Positions 28,627 through 38,071 of a stretch of 41,102 nt of DNA are shown here, one piece after another (positions within the stretch are counted from its first letter, which is position 1; each line of letters opens with the position of its first letter). Source of the stretch: Saprospiraceae bacterium. Its GTDB lineage: Bacteria > Bacteroidota > Bacteroidia > Chitinophagales > Saprospiraceae. Below the pieces are notes generated by a model. It was not told the origin of the DNA. It ran no database searches and was given only the letters and a program-made list of their open reading frames with translations. The position numbers were made by a program, and so were the translations under genes. The stretch lies in contig JAHDHB010000006.1 in NCBI GenBank assembly GCA_020631545.1, forward strand, positions 1 through 41,102, read 5' to 3'.

Positions 28627-29430
28627 ATGAATCAACGAATGGTGGCATTGAATTTTTTAGCTCAAGTCCAAGGAAAAAAAGCATGGGGTATCATGATGTT
28701 CCTGTTATTCGGATATATTTTGGCAGGAGCCAATGATCTTCAAGTCGAATTTCAAAAAGGAAATCAGTATTACGAAAAAGAGGATTTTGACAAAGCCATC
28801 ACGGCCTATGAAAGTGTTTTGCAAAAAGACGTTACTTCCAAAGAGTTACACTACAACCTTGGCAATGCCTATTTCAAAAAACAAGCACTTGGGAAGGCGA
28901 TTTTGAACTATGAAAAAGCTTTATTACTAGCGCCTCGTGATGCCGATGTCTTGCACAATTTGGAAATTGCAAAAGCAAGAAGATTGGATGAAATTAGTGC
29001 TCTTCCTCCATTTTTCCTTTTTAGTTGGTGGCAAGGATTGAGAGATAGCCTCTCTCCTACTGCTTGGGGAATTCTTTGCTTATTAGCCTTATGGCTCGCG
29101 GCAGGAGGTTTTGCTGGTTGGTTGTTTTTTACCATAAGACGTCAGAAAAAGTGGAGTTTTCTAGGAGGTCTCACTAGCTTTGTGCTGATGCTTTTATTTC
29201 TTTCATTAGCCTTTTCCCGCCTATCCTATGTCAAAGACAGTGGGCAAGCGATACTCATCGAAAAACAAAATAAACTGTATAGTGGTCCAGATACTGATAG
29301 CCCAGCTATTTTGACGATACATGAAGGGACTAAAATGGAAATTTTAGACCAAATTGGAGATTGGCAAAAAATACGTTTGGTGAATGGTGAACAAGGCTGG
29401 CTTCCTGTAGAGGCCTTGGGGAAAATTTAA
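28627..29430 (+). CDS. batE: BatE-like TPR and SH3-like protein
   Basis: TPR (YYEKEDFDKAITAYESVLQKDVTSKELHYNLGNAYFKKQALGKAILNYEKALLLAPRDADVLHNLEIAKAR), two TM helices, C-terminal SH3-like KLYSGPDTDSPAILTIHEGTKMEILDQIGDWQKIRLVNGEQGWLP. Confidence 0.88.
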   Translation: MNQRMVALNFLAQVQGKKAWGIMMFLLFGYILAGANDLQVEFQKGNQYYEKEDFDKAITAYESVLQKDVTSKELHYNLGNAYFKKQALGKAILNYEKALLLAPRDADVLHNLEIAKARRLDEISALPPFFLFSWWQGLRDSLSPTAWGILCLLALWLAAGGFAGWLFFTIRRQKKWSFLGGLTSFVLMLLFLSLAFSRLSYVKDSGQAILIEKQNKLYSGPDTDSPAILTIHEGTKMEILDQIGDWQKIRLVNGEQGWLPVEALGKI

Positions 29431-29480
29431 TTTTCGAGGTAGCGACCTTCCCGTTTTGTGAGCTTGGTTGGTGTTGGTTT

Positions 29481-29540
29481 GCAAAAAATGGAAAGTCTTA
29501 GAAAAGCATACTGCCTCACCTAAAACCGTCCATTTTTTGC
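29481..29540. terminator. bidirectional terminator-like inverted repeat between convergent genes
   Basis: gcaaaaaatgga/tccattttttgc perfect 12-bp arms; outer weaker cccgttttg/caaaacagg pairing. Confidence 0.5.
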
Positions 29541-29611
29541 TTCCTGCTGCATCTTCCCGCAAAACAGGATTATTGCTCATACTTTTCTAGCAAAGCGAAC
29601 AAAATTCATCC

Positions 29612-30574
29612 TTACTTAATTCTACCCAAATGTAGAATACGACCACCTGTTTGGTTAACTGGGCTAACACTCTTTCCAATGACAATTCCATCTTCAGGCG
29701 CAAAATATTCCCTGATCAAGTTTCCAAAAACATCTCGAATGATGGCTATAGAATCGCCTTTTTTCACACGATCTGTGAGATTTACGGGGACAGTTAATAA
29801 ACCGCCGGTGTCCGTATAAATCCAGACGGAGCTTTTACAAATAACAGATTCTTCTTCTGGCTGTTCTATTTCATCCTCCGTCATTTCTAAATAGGAAAGC
29901 GTATTGTGAATACCCGATATGCCACTCCGTATCATTTTCTTTTGGAAGGTGTTAGGGTTACCAACCTCAAGTGTTATTGCAGGTATATCCAACTCATCTG
30001 CTGCACCTCGTAGAGTACCATCAGAAGGAGGATTGTGGACAATAATCTGAGCATTTTGCAATAATGCTAATTTTCTAGTAACGGGATGTTTCATATCTGC
30101 CCGTATATAGTAAGAGTTTATCCTACCAAAGCTAGCAGTATGTAAATCAAGTAAATAATCAAAGTGTTTTACGATGCGATTTACAAAACGGTAGGCATAA
30201 ACCTGACTGACGTTGCCATCTTTTTTTCCCGGCATGATGTGGTTGAGATCTACCCCATCGTTAAAACGTCTCTTTTTGCGTAAAAAAGCGGGAATATTGG
30301 CAATAGGAATGCCTATGATTACCCCTTTTAACTCCTTGACGTCGATTTCGTTGAATAAGCGTTGAATGACGGGTATGCCGTTGAGTTCGTTACCGTGTAC
30401 GGCTGCGGTAAGGCCAAGTATTGGGTAATCTTCCTTGCCCCTAGCGACCATTATGGGAACGCTAACGGGTTTACCTAGGCCGTCAGAAATAATTTTTAAC
30501 CAAAAACATCGAATACTTTGCTTTGGAGTATCCTCTAGGTTAAAGGTTTCTATGGTTGGAATATTTGTTTGCAT
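29612..30574 (-). CDS. AstE/AspA (succinylglutamate desuccinylase/aspartoacylase) family metallohydrolase
   Basis: AAVHGNELNG (HxxE), LLDLHTASFGR (third ligand), ITLEVGNPNTF (catalytic Glu), C-terminal beta-barrel-like domain. ATG at 30574 (MQTNIPTIETF). Confidence 0.88.
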   Translation of the reverse strand: MQTNIPTIETFNLEDTPKQSIRCFWLKIISDGLGKPVSVPIMVARGKEDYPILGLTAAVHGNELNGIPVIQRLFNEIDVKELKGVIIGIPIANIPAFLRKKRRFNDGVDLNHIMPGKKDGNVSQVYAYRFVNRIVKHFDYLLDLHTASFGRINSYYIRADMKHPVTRKLALLQNAQIIVHNPPSDGTLRGAADELDIPAITLEVGNPNTFQKKMIRSGISGIHNTLSYLEMTEDEIEQPEEESVICKSSVWIYTDTGGLLTVPVNLTDRVKKGDSIAIIRDVFGNLIREYFAPEDGIVIGKSVSPVNQTGGRILHLGRIK

Positions 30575-31571
30575 AATTCTGTTGTACTGCGTCAAAAATG
30601 AGGTCAATGGTTTGTTGGAGAACCGGACGTCCTGTTTGTTTTTCTGCTTGAGGAAAACCTCCAATACTTAAGGTATTGATTTCCGATAGAACACGTTTTC
30701 CATCGTCATCTACGAGGGTATCAGCACCGAAAATGAGGATACCTTCCTTCAGTAGTTTTGGGCTAATGGCTTGAATAATATCATTTTCTTCGGGAGTTAT
30801 TTCCGCAAGAATAGATTTTCCTCCTTGGGCTACATTGCACAACCAGGAGTCTGGGGCAGGCAACCGTAAAGAAGCCGCTAGTATCTGGCCATTTACCACA
30901 ATAATACGTTTATCTCCTTGACTAACATTTTTCAAAAACTTCATCGCTAAGAAGCCATCACGTTCTAACTCTTCTTGAATTCCTTGAAGGTAGGATAGAA
31001 TTGGATACTCTTGGTTTCCTACAAATAGTCGACCCTGAGTTATCTTGGCAATTCCTTTTCCTCCGTATTCTCTTAAGGGTTTGATTACTATTGGAAACTG
31101 CTTTGCATATTCAAGTATAGCTTCAATAGAATAACAAAGCTTCATAGGAGGACAATAGTCGGGAAAATTACTTAAAAATGCTTTCGTACTCGTATTTTTA
31201 ATGCCTAGCGGATGATTGATGATAATTTTGTCATTGGCCATATGGGCTAAGTAAGATAGAAACTCATCCGAAACGGGGCGAGGTAGACGTAGTAAAATAA
31301 TGTCATAGTCTGTTAGATCAACAGCCTGAAGATTTTCCAAAAACTGTTTTCCATCTTCTTGAAAAGAAAAAGACTCATCTGCTTGATGAACAAGTAGTTT
31401 TGTTGTGTTTAACGTTTGAAAAAAAGGTGCATTTTCTAAATTCCCACGACTAGCAATATCGATTTTATCGCATTGAGGATGGGAAGCAAGTTTAGCCATA
31501 AGGGCATACAGCGAATTTTCCTTGCTGTGGCGCCGATGGTCGGTTAGGGCTAAAAACGAATACTTTTTCAT
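30540..31571 (-). CDS. ATP-grasp ligase, GshB/RimK-like
   Basis: PIVIKPLREYGGKGIAKI, GDKRIIVVNGQILAASLRLPAPDSWLCNVAQGGKS, ADTLVDDDGKRVLSEINTLSIGGF. 3' end overlaps the AstE-like gene by 35 bp. Confidence 0.88.
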   Translation of the reverse strand: MKKYSFLALTDHRRHSKENSLYALMAKLASHPQCDKIDIASRGNLENAPFFQTLNTTKLLVHQADESFSFQEDGKQFLENLQAVDLTDYDIILLRLPRPVSDEFLSYLAHMANDKIIINHPLGIKNTSTKAFLSNFPDYCPPMKLCYSIEAILEYAKQFPIVIKPLREYGGKGIAKITQGRLFVGNQEYPILSYLQGIQEELERDGFLAMKFLKNVSQGDKRIIVVNGQILAASLRLPAPDSWLCNVAQGGKSILAEITPEENDIIQAISPKLLKEGILIFGADTLVDDDGKRVLSEINTLSIGGFPQAEKQTGRPVLQQTIDLIFDAVQQNYANKYSNHRNL

Positions 31572-31660
31572 ACCTTGGTACATTAAAGGAATGTGGAGTC
31601 CACTTTTAAAGCATTGATTAAAAATGGTTTGAACAATATTTTAAAGAATGGACTCAAAGG

Positions 31661-33103
31661 TTATAAAGAAATTTCATTTAGTAAAGTAGGGTCGTTGTTT
31701 AGCGATTTAAACAAGCGCATTTTGAATTTCCCCTTTGTATTGTAAAGGTTTTTGCACATTTTATCAATGGCAATCATGGAAAGAATCGTTTGAATGTAAG
31801 CTTCAATCAAGTCATCTAAGCCTAAACCGAGCTTATTAAAATCTCTTCTATCCATGAGCATTAGTCTATTGGCATCACTACTCCATTGATTATCATCCAA
31901 TTTTATGGATAAGTTCGTACCCAACATTTTCCAAGAATCACTACCGGAGGTGATTTCATCTGCAAGGGGAGAAGGGGTACGCCTAGAGTAAACACATAAG
32001 GGTTTGATGCCTTCTGGAGTAGAACTTACCATCATTCGTAGATCGGTAACGTAAGTTTCTCCCTTTGTGTTGGGGATGGTTCCAACATGATAAAACTTGC
32101 CTTTTTCACCACTTGAGCTCCAGTTATAGTTACCAATTAAGCTTTGTACGATAAAACGTTGATAGTCTATGTCTTGTTTCATAAAACTTTCCAGCTCCCG
32201 TTCGTTTATAATAGTAAAAACGCCTTGTCCTGCATTGCTGTAAGGAATTTTTATAACGGCTTGTCCGCCCATTTTATTTACCCAAAGCGGAATTTCTTCT
32301 TTACTGATGTCCCAGATAGTTTCTGGCGTAATGATTTGTAAGCCATGTTCCGCAAGTTCTGCATTGTAAAGATCATAAGCCTTTGCTGCAACCATTTTAT
32401 TTCTGCCTCCAGCCAAGCAAGCTACAATGGGATTGAGAATCTTAGTACGAGAGTGAAGAGGAAGACGATTCCAAGGTCGTTGAGTAACATATCGGAAAAC
32501 GGCACGAAGGCGATGCCATTGGCCATCTAGGTAGACATGTAAAAAGCTGTTTTCGAGTTTAATATGATCGTTGTCCTTTTCATTAAAAAATGGAACTAAG
32601 AGCACTTCTTCTTTAAAAACATCGGCAATGATAGCAGCATAACCGGATGTTTCCATATAGTTTTTGTCATATAGGACGGCGAGCCGACCCTCTATCTTAG
32701 CAACGCCCCTTTTGGGTTTCAAATAAGGCTTGAATGTGCGTTCTATTAGTAAACGATAAGAACCATCTTCCTTGTTATCATCCACGAGGGGCATGGATTT
32801 TTGGCCGGAAGGGCATGAGTTATTTTCAATAACAACCATTCGACGATTACCACCAGCAGAAGTAGAATTGATCAAATCTGCTCCACACCAAAGGAAATAT
32901 TTGCATTGATAACTTAGAATTTCTTCTAGTTTTTCTTTGGAAACCTTGGGATGTAAGTGACAATAACGACTGATTATTCGTTTTTTATCGAGATTGAGAA
33001 AAAAATTGACCATCGGGTGGATAGTAGCGTTTAACGCTTTGGGATACCAATGGTTTTCGCCAATGAAAGAGCCGGGTGTTACGACTTCTATTGTTTTTTT
33101 CAT
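31661..33103 (-). CDS. divergent ATP-grasp-like protein
   Basis: About 480 aa; MVVIENNSCPSGQKSMP, GGQAVIKIPYSNAGQGVFTI, TYVTDLRMMVSSTPEGIKPLCVYSRRTPSPL are consistent with an ATP-grasp core. Confidence 0.65.
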   Translation of the reverse strand: MKKTIEVVTPGSFIGENHWYPKALNATIHPMVNFFLNLDKKRIISRYCHLHPKVSKEKLEEILSYQCKYFLWCGADLINSTSAGGNRRMVVIENNSCPSGQKSMPLVDDNKEDGSYRLLIERTFKPYLKPKRGVAKIEGRLAVLYDKNYMETSGYAAIIADVFKEEVLLVPFFNEKDNDHIKLENSFLHVYLDGQWHRLRAVFRYVTQRPWNRLPLHSRTKILNPIVACLAGGRNKMVAAKAYDLYNAELAEHGLQIITPETIWDISKEEIPLWVNKMGGQAVIKIPYSNAGQGVFTIINERELESFMKQDIDYQRFIVQSLIGNYNWSSSGEKGKFYHVGTIPNTKGETYVTDLRMMVSSTPEGIKPLCVYSRRTPSPLADEITSGSDSWKMLGTNLSIKLDDNQWSSDANRLMLMDRRDFNKLGLGLDDLIEAYIQTILSMIAIDKMCKNLYNTKGKFKMRLFKSLNNDPTLLNEISL

Positions 33104-33158
33104 TTTCAATGGTTACGAGGTAAACGTAAAATTTGTTAAAAATAGGATCTAATGAAAA

Positions 33159-33267
33159 ATGGCCAGCTCCAGCAGATGAATTTAACGAAGAATATTCATT
33201 AAAAAAATGGTTGTCAAGCTTTTACTAGCTTTAAAATACAACGCAAAAATCTGCTGGAGCTGACCAT
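33159..33267. repeat. 19-bp inverted repeat in the divergent spacer between the ATP-grasp operon and mutL
   Basis: atggccagctccagcagat (33159-33177) and atctgctggagctgaccat (33249-33267), 18/19 complementary, 71-bp loop. Confidence 0.8.
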
Positions 33268-33424
33268 CTTTGTTCACTCCAAAATGCAAATAAAGATATG
33301 TACAAAAAGAGGACTTTTGCAACTTTTTTATTTTAATAAATCGATTTTTTTTGATTAAAAACTAGGGATTTCCTAAGAAATGGTTAATTCTTTCCATTTT
33401 ATTTAAGCTGCCAAGGCAAATTCC

Positions 33425-33432
33425 TATCTTTG
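33425..33432 (+). promoter_or_regulatory. candidate -7 element (TATCTTTG) upstream of mutL
   Basis: TAnnTTTG match 138 bp before the mutL ATG. Confidence 0.4.
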
Positions 33433-33569
33433 GGTAGATTCTAGGGATAAACTAGATACGTTTTGAACTTATTTAGTGAAGTTCTGGTTTAATAAGAAAT
33501 AACTCGGGGATGAAGTACCTATTGCCGAGTCATCGTTGTCCAATATTTTTCAAAACTAAAGAGTAAGCC

Positions 33570-35444
33570 ATGGCTGACATCATTCAGCTACTACCGGATC
33601 ATATCGCGAATCAAATTGCGGCAGGAGAGGTTATTCAACGACCAGCTTCCGTAGTCAAAGAGTTGATGGAGAATGCGATAGATGCAGGAAGTACAGAGAT
33701 TAAATTGGTGATTAAAGAAGCCGGTAAGGTTTTGGTGCAAGTGATCGACAATGGTCATGGCATGTCAGATACGGATTTGCGGATGAGTTTTGCGCGTCAT
33801 GCGACTTCCAAAATTCGTAAAGCGGAAGATCTTTTTAGCATTAACACGATGGGTTTTCGTGGGGAAGCGCTTGCCTCTATTGCTGCTGTGGCACAAGTAG
33901 AAGTGCGTTCGAAGAGAGCTGAAGATGAACTAGGGACAAAAATCGTAATTGAAGGATCAGAGATAAAAACGCAGGAGCCTTGTCAGTGTGCAAATGGGAC
34001 AACTTTTTCGGTGAAAAATTTATTTTTTAACATTCCTGCTCGACGTAAATTCTTGAAATCGAACTCGGTGGAGATGAACAACATCCTTAGTGAGTTTCAA
34101 CACATCGTTTTAGCACATCCAGAAATTTTCTTTTCCTTACATCATAATAATTCAGAAATGTATCACTTGCCTGCTGCCAAAATAAGGCAGAGGATCGTTG
34201 GTGTATTTGGGAAAAGCTATAATCCACGCTTGGTTCCTGTGAGTGAAGCAACGGATATTATCAAAATTTCGGGGTTTGTAGGAAAACCTGAATTTGCAAA
34301 GAAAAAACGAAAGGGAGAGCAATTCTTCTTTGTCAATAATCGCTTTATTCGTAGTGGATACTTACATCATGCGGTTATGAATGCTTATGATGAGTTGATT
34401 CCTAAGGGAAACCATCCTTTTTATGCTATTTTTCTAGAGATAGATCCTTCGAACATTGATATCAACGTTCATCCTACGAAGCAAGAAATCAAGTTTGATG
34501 ACGAACGGTTGGTTTATGATTATCTGCGTGTGGGGGTAAGGCATGCCTTAGGCCAATATAATATTAGCCCAACGCTTGATTTTGAGCAAGAACAATTTTT
34601 TTCTCAAGCGGCAAGACCTACCAATCGTATTCAACGTGAGGATGTCACGCATGATGTAACGTCAAAATCGAGTGGAGGTTTACCCTCCTTTGCCAAGGAA
34701 AAAACGGCAATGCAGCGCGATAACTTAACTAATTGGCAAAAGTTGTATGAAGGAGTAGATGGAATGGATACTTCAGGGGAAGAGACGGTAGAAAATGAAG
34801 AACCTACCGCTCTAACCATTGGAAGTGAGTGGGAAGACGGTGCGGCGTTGGATGATGCGGAGGGCAGTTTTTCTAAACAACAAAAGAAACCTTACCAAGT
34901 CCATAATACTTATATCGTTAGTCAAATTAAATCTGGTTTTTTATTAATTGATCAACAGTCTGCTCATGAACGTGTTTTATTTGAGCAATACTCGGATGCT
35001 TTTCATCAAGGAAAACGTTCTAAACAGCAATTGTTGTTTCCAAAAACGATAGAAATCCCCTTGATTGATGCAGAGCTTTTGCGCAATATGCTGCCTCAAA
35101 TTAATTATTTAGGTTTCGACATACAAGAGTTTGGGAAAGAGTCTTTTATCATTCATGCAATTCCTGCTGAATTGAAGAGTGGACAAGAAGAAGAAATCAT
35201 TGAGGGCTTGTTGGAACAGTATAAACTGAATGCCGATTTAGACTTTGATATCTTCCAAAATCTGGCTCGTTCGCTGGCCTTTAGCTCTTCTATAAAGCGG
35301 GGGCAATCCTTGACGGAATTGGAAATGCAAAAGTTGATTGATGAATTATTTGCTTGTGAAATGCCGTTCCAATCGCCTACCGGAAGAAATTGCTTCATTA
35401 CGATGGAATTAGAAGATTTGGCGAAGCGGTTTTCAAATCGGTAG
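33570..35444 (+). CDS. mutL: DNA mismatch repair endonuclease MutL
   Basis: IIQLLPDHIANQIAAGEVIQRPASVVKELMENAIDAGST; GFRGEALASIAAVAQV; C-terminal dimerisation domain. Confidence 0.97.
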   Translation: MADIIQLLPDHIANQIAAGEVIQRPASVVKELMENAIDAGSTEIKLVIKEAGKVLVQVIDNGHGMSDTDLRMSFARHATSKIRKAEDLFSINTMGFRGEALASIAAVAQVEVRSKRAEDELGTKIVIEGSEIKTQEPCQCANGTTFSVKNLFFNIPARRKFLKSNSVEMNNILSEFQHIVLAHPEIFFSLHHNNSEMYHLPAAKIRQRIVGVFGKSYNPRLVPVSEATDIIKISGFVGKPEFAKKKRKGEQFFFVNNRFIRSGYLHHAVMNAYDELIPKGNHPFYAIFLEIDPSNIDINVHPTKQEIKFDDERLVYDYLRVGVRHALGQYNISPTLDFEQEQFFSQAARPTNRIQREDVTHDVTSKSSGGLPSFAKEKTAMQRDNLTNWQKLYEGVDGMDTSGEETVENEEPTALTIGSEWEDGAALDDAEGSFSKQQKKPYQVHNTYIVSQIKSGFLLIDQQSAHERVLFEQYSDAFHQGKRSKQQLLFPKTIEIPLIDAELLRNMLPQINYLGFDIQEFGKESFIIHAIPAELKSGQEEEIIEGLLEQYKLNADLDFDIFQNLARSLAFSSSIKRGQSLTELEMQKLIDELFACEMPFQSPTGRNCFITMELEDLAKRFSNR

Positions 35445-35575
35445 TACGAATAGCGAAGGGTTAGCCATGAGAAATTGGTACGCCTAGTCCTTCTTCGTAT
35501 TCCACCCAAACCTTCTCTACCATTCCTTGCGGTTTTTTTCAATTATCCCTTATCTTGTAGGTCTAATTATAATTT

Positions 35576-36571
35576 ATGAAAGCACTAGTGCCCGTGGCGG
35601 GGGTAGGTACAAGGCTGAGACCACATACCTACACACAACCTAAGCCGTTAATTCCTGTGGCAGGGAAACCTATCATTTCTTTTATTATTGATCAACTCGT
35701 AGAGGTCGGAGTCAAGGACTTTGTTTTTGTTATCGGCCATTTGGGGGATAAAATTCGCAACTATGTGAATGAAAAACATCCTGAAATCAATCGGGAGTTT
35801 GTATTCCAAAATGAGCGGCAAGGACTTGGTCATGCTGTTTGGACGGCTAGAAAGAAGATTATTGATAGTGAAGAGGTTTTTATCGTCTTGGGGGATACTA
35901 TTTTTGATGTTGATCTTCAAAAAATGATAGATTCTAAAGTTTCAGTGCTTGGAATTAAGAAAGTCGAAGATCCTAGAAACTTCGGGGTGGCAGAGCTGGG
36001 AGAGGAGAATAAAGTACTACGGGTCATTGAAAAACCCTTGATACCAAAGTCTAATATGGCGCTAGTGGGCTTGTACAAGTGTATACAGGTACAACAGTTG
36101 CTCGAAGCTTTAGAGCATAATATCACCAATGAAATCCGTACTAGAGGCGAATTCCAATTAACGGACGGTATACAACGAATGATTGATCAGGGAGTAGAGT
36201 TTGATGCGTTGTTGATCAATAATTGGTTTGACTGTGGGAAAAAGGAGGTTCTTCTTGAAACGAATGGGTTGCTACTTCAAAAGCCAGAATTTGCTTCGAA
36301 AGATTTACCAAACTACGAAAATAGCATCATCATTCATCCGGTGAGTATCAGCAAAGGATGTCGAATTAGTAATTCAATAATTGGTCCGAATGTTACGATA
36401 GGGGAAAATACAGAAATTAATTATTCGATTGTAAAACATTCAATTATAGGAAATTATGCTTCTATCGAAGAAGTTGTTTTGCATCATTCCGTAGTGGGTA
36501 GTGATGCTTCTATTAAAGGTCTCAGCCAAAGCTTGAATATAGGGGATAATACAGAGATTGACTTCAGCTAA
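35576..36571 (+). CDS. sugar-phosphate nucleotidyltransferase with left-handed beta-helix C-terminus
   Basis: MKALVPVAGVGTRLRPHTYTQPKPLIPVAGKPI; hexapeptide-like C-terminal repeats (CRISNSIIGPNVTIGENTEINYSIV). Confidence 0.9.
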   Translation: MKALVPVAGVGTRLRPHTYTQPKPLIPVAGKPIISFIIDQLVEVGVKDFVFVIGHLGDKIRNYVNEKHPEINREFVFQNERQGLGHAVWTARKKIIDSEEVFIVLGDTIFDVDLQKMIDSKVSVLGIKKVEDPRNFGVAELGEENKVLRVIEKPLIPKSNMALVGLYKCIQVQQLLEALEHNITNEIRTRGEFQLTDGIQRMIDQGVEFDALLINNWFDCGKKEVLLETNGLLLQKPEFASKDLPNYENSIIIHPVSISKGCRISNSIIGPNVTIGENTEINYSIVKHSIIGNYASIEEVVLHHSVVGSDASIKGLSQSLNIGDNTEIDFS

Positions 36572-36606
36572 AAGGAGTTGTTCGCGACAATAACTGGGAG
36601 TAGAAA

Positions 36607-36663
36607 GTATAGAGTAGATAGATATTATTTTTCCGCAGGAAAAATTGTCTCTCTACTCTATAC
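36607..36663. repeat. palindromic repeat family B, copy 2 (57 bp)
   Basis: gtatagagtagata...gtctctctactctatac arms around a perfect atttttcc-gca-ggaaaaat hairpin; same architecture as 28472-28544. Confidence 0.75.
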
Positions 36664-36705
36664 CCTCTACCCTCTACCCTCTACTCTTTACTCTTTACTC
36701 TTTAC
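36652..36705. repeat. degenerate heptanucleotide tandem repeat (CTCTACC/CTCTACT/CTTTACT)
   Basis: tctactctataccctctaccctctaccctctactctttactctttactctttac. Confidence 0.75.
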
Positions 36706-36715
36706 AGGACTACGG

Positions 36716-37447
36716 TTACTGCATCGTATAATTAGGACGCAATTTCGAGTCATTATCTTTGTAGAAATCATTGATAATTTGAGCTACTTCATTGATATCA
36801 TCGGTGACGTGAAGCAAACCCATATCTTCAGGACTAATGGTTTTTAAGTCTTGAGCCATAGATTTCCAAATCCAATCTTTCATTCCTGACCAAAACTCGA
36901 CGCCCATTAGAACGACAGGAACATTGTCGATTTTTTTAGTTTGAATCAATGTCAAGACTTCAAAAAGCTCATCCATTGTACCAAAACCACCGGGCATGAC
37001 GACAAATGCTTGTGCATACTTGACAAACATGACCTTACGAATGAAAAAGTAGTTGTGGTTGAAGTTTTTATCTTGATCGATGTAAGGATTATGACTTTGC
37101 TCAAAAGGTAATTCAATGTTCAATCCTACAGAAATTCCCTTGTTTTCAAAAGCACCTTTATTTCCTGCTTCCATAAGGCCTGGGCCACCACCTGTGATGA
37201 TTCCGTAGCCTTCTTCTGTAAGTTTTTTGGCTACATCAACGGTTAGTTCGTAGTATTTGTCACCAGGTTTCATTCTTGCAGAACCGAAGATAGAAACACA
37301 AGGGTCAATTTTATTTAAGCGTTCAAAGCCTTCTACAAATTCGGCAATCACCTTGAACATTGTCCAAGAGTTTTCTCCTTTTATTTCGCTCCATTTCTTG
37401 TGTCCTTTTGCAGGAACTGTGCTGTCAGACTTGTGTCTTTTTTTCAT
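36716..37447 (-). CDS. LOG family protein (TIGR00730-type Rossmann fold nucleotide phosphoribohydrolase)
   Basis: ITGGGPGLMEAGNKGAFE and PGGFGTMDELFEVLTLIQTKK. Confidence 0.93.
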   Translation of the reverse strand: MKKRHKSDSTVPAKGHKKWSEIKGENSWTMFKVIAEFVEGFERLNKIDPCVSIFGSARMKPGDKYYELTVDVAKKLTEEGYGIITGGGPGLMEAGNKGAFENKGISVGLNIELPFEQSHNPYIDQDKNFNHNYFFIRKVMFVKYAQAFVVMPGGFGTMDELFEVLTLIQTKKIDNVPVVLMGVEFWSGMKDWIWKSMAQDLKTISPEDMGLLHVTDDINEVAQIINDFYKDNDSKLRPNYTMQ

Positions 37448-38071
37448 GCGTGTACGTTTTTTGCTAGCATAGAAGTGTTTTGGGTGTGATTAAGCGTTTG
37501 AGTGTGGGCGTGGTGCCCCTTTTCCAATAAACTTAGAGGTATTGGTCAAATCTTGCCATCACATGAAAAGACTTCTATTTAGGCGGTCTGCCTAATTCAT
37601 TTGCTCTTTAGTAAAAAAATAAATAATAAGGACAAAAGTCACTAGAAGAAAAAGAGAAGGGTGTAAACCTAGCGTTAACAAAAAACGAAATCTTGTTCTG
37701 CCAATTGGGGGGTTTCTTCTATACCTTTGTTCGATGAAAATCGAGTTTGTCCAATAAGTTTGTAAGACTAAGGGGTATGACGGCTATGGGGAAGGAAAGT
37801 AATTTTGGCTTAAATCATGTATCCTTAGCTTACTACTCAAAAAAATAGCCTTCTGTCATGTTTGTTCTAATAAAAACGTGTCAGAAGCGGCTCAACTCAG
37901 CAATACTTGCTTATTTATGTGGGTATATTTTCTTTGTCTGAAGAAGAAAACAGCCTTATTTAAATAGAAAAGGGTTTCTGAATTGAGCTACTAGGCCCTA
38001 TCATTAACGATCAATATAGGAATTTAGTTCCCAAAGATTACCTTTTTTTGAAAAAAGATAAATAGGAACAA

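Noticed and set aside
36645-36712. CTCTACC repeats considered as a CRISPR array
   Set aside because: Unit is only 7 bp with no spacers and no cas genes nearby.
36578-36847. 89-aa plus-strand ORF
   Set aside because: Composed of the palindromic/heptamer repeat and antisense of the LOG-family gene.
37448-38071. Spacer of about 620 bp between the LOG-family gene and the response regulator, searched for a missed gene or HTH remnant
   Set aside because: No convincing ORF, RNA gene or HTH-coding fragment on either strand by eye.
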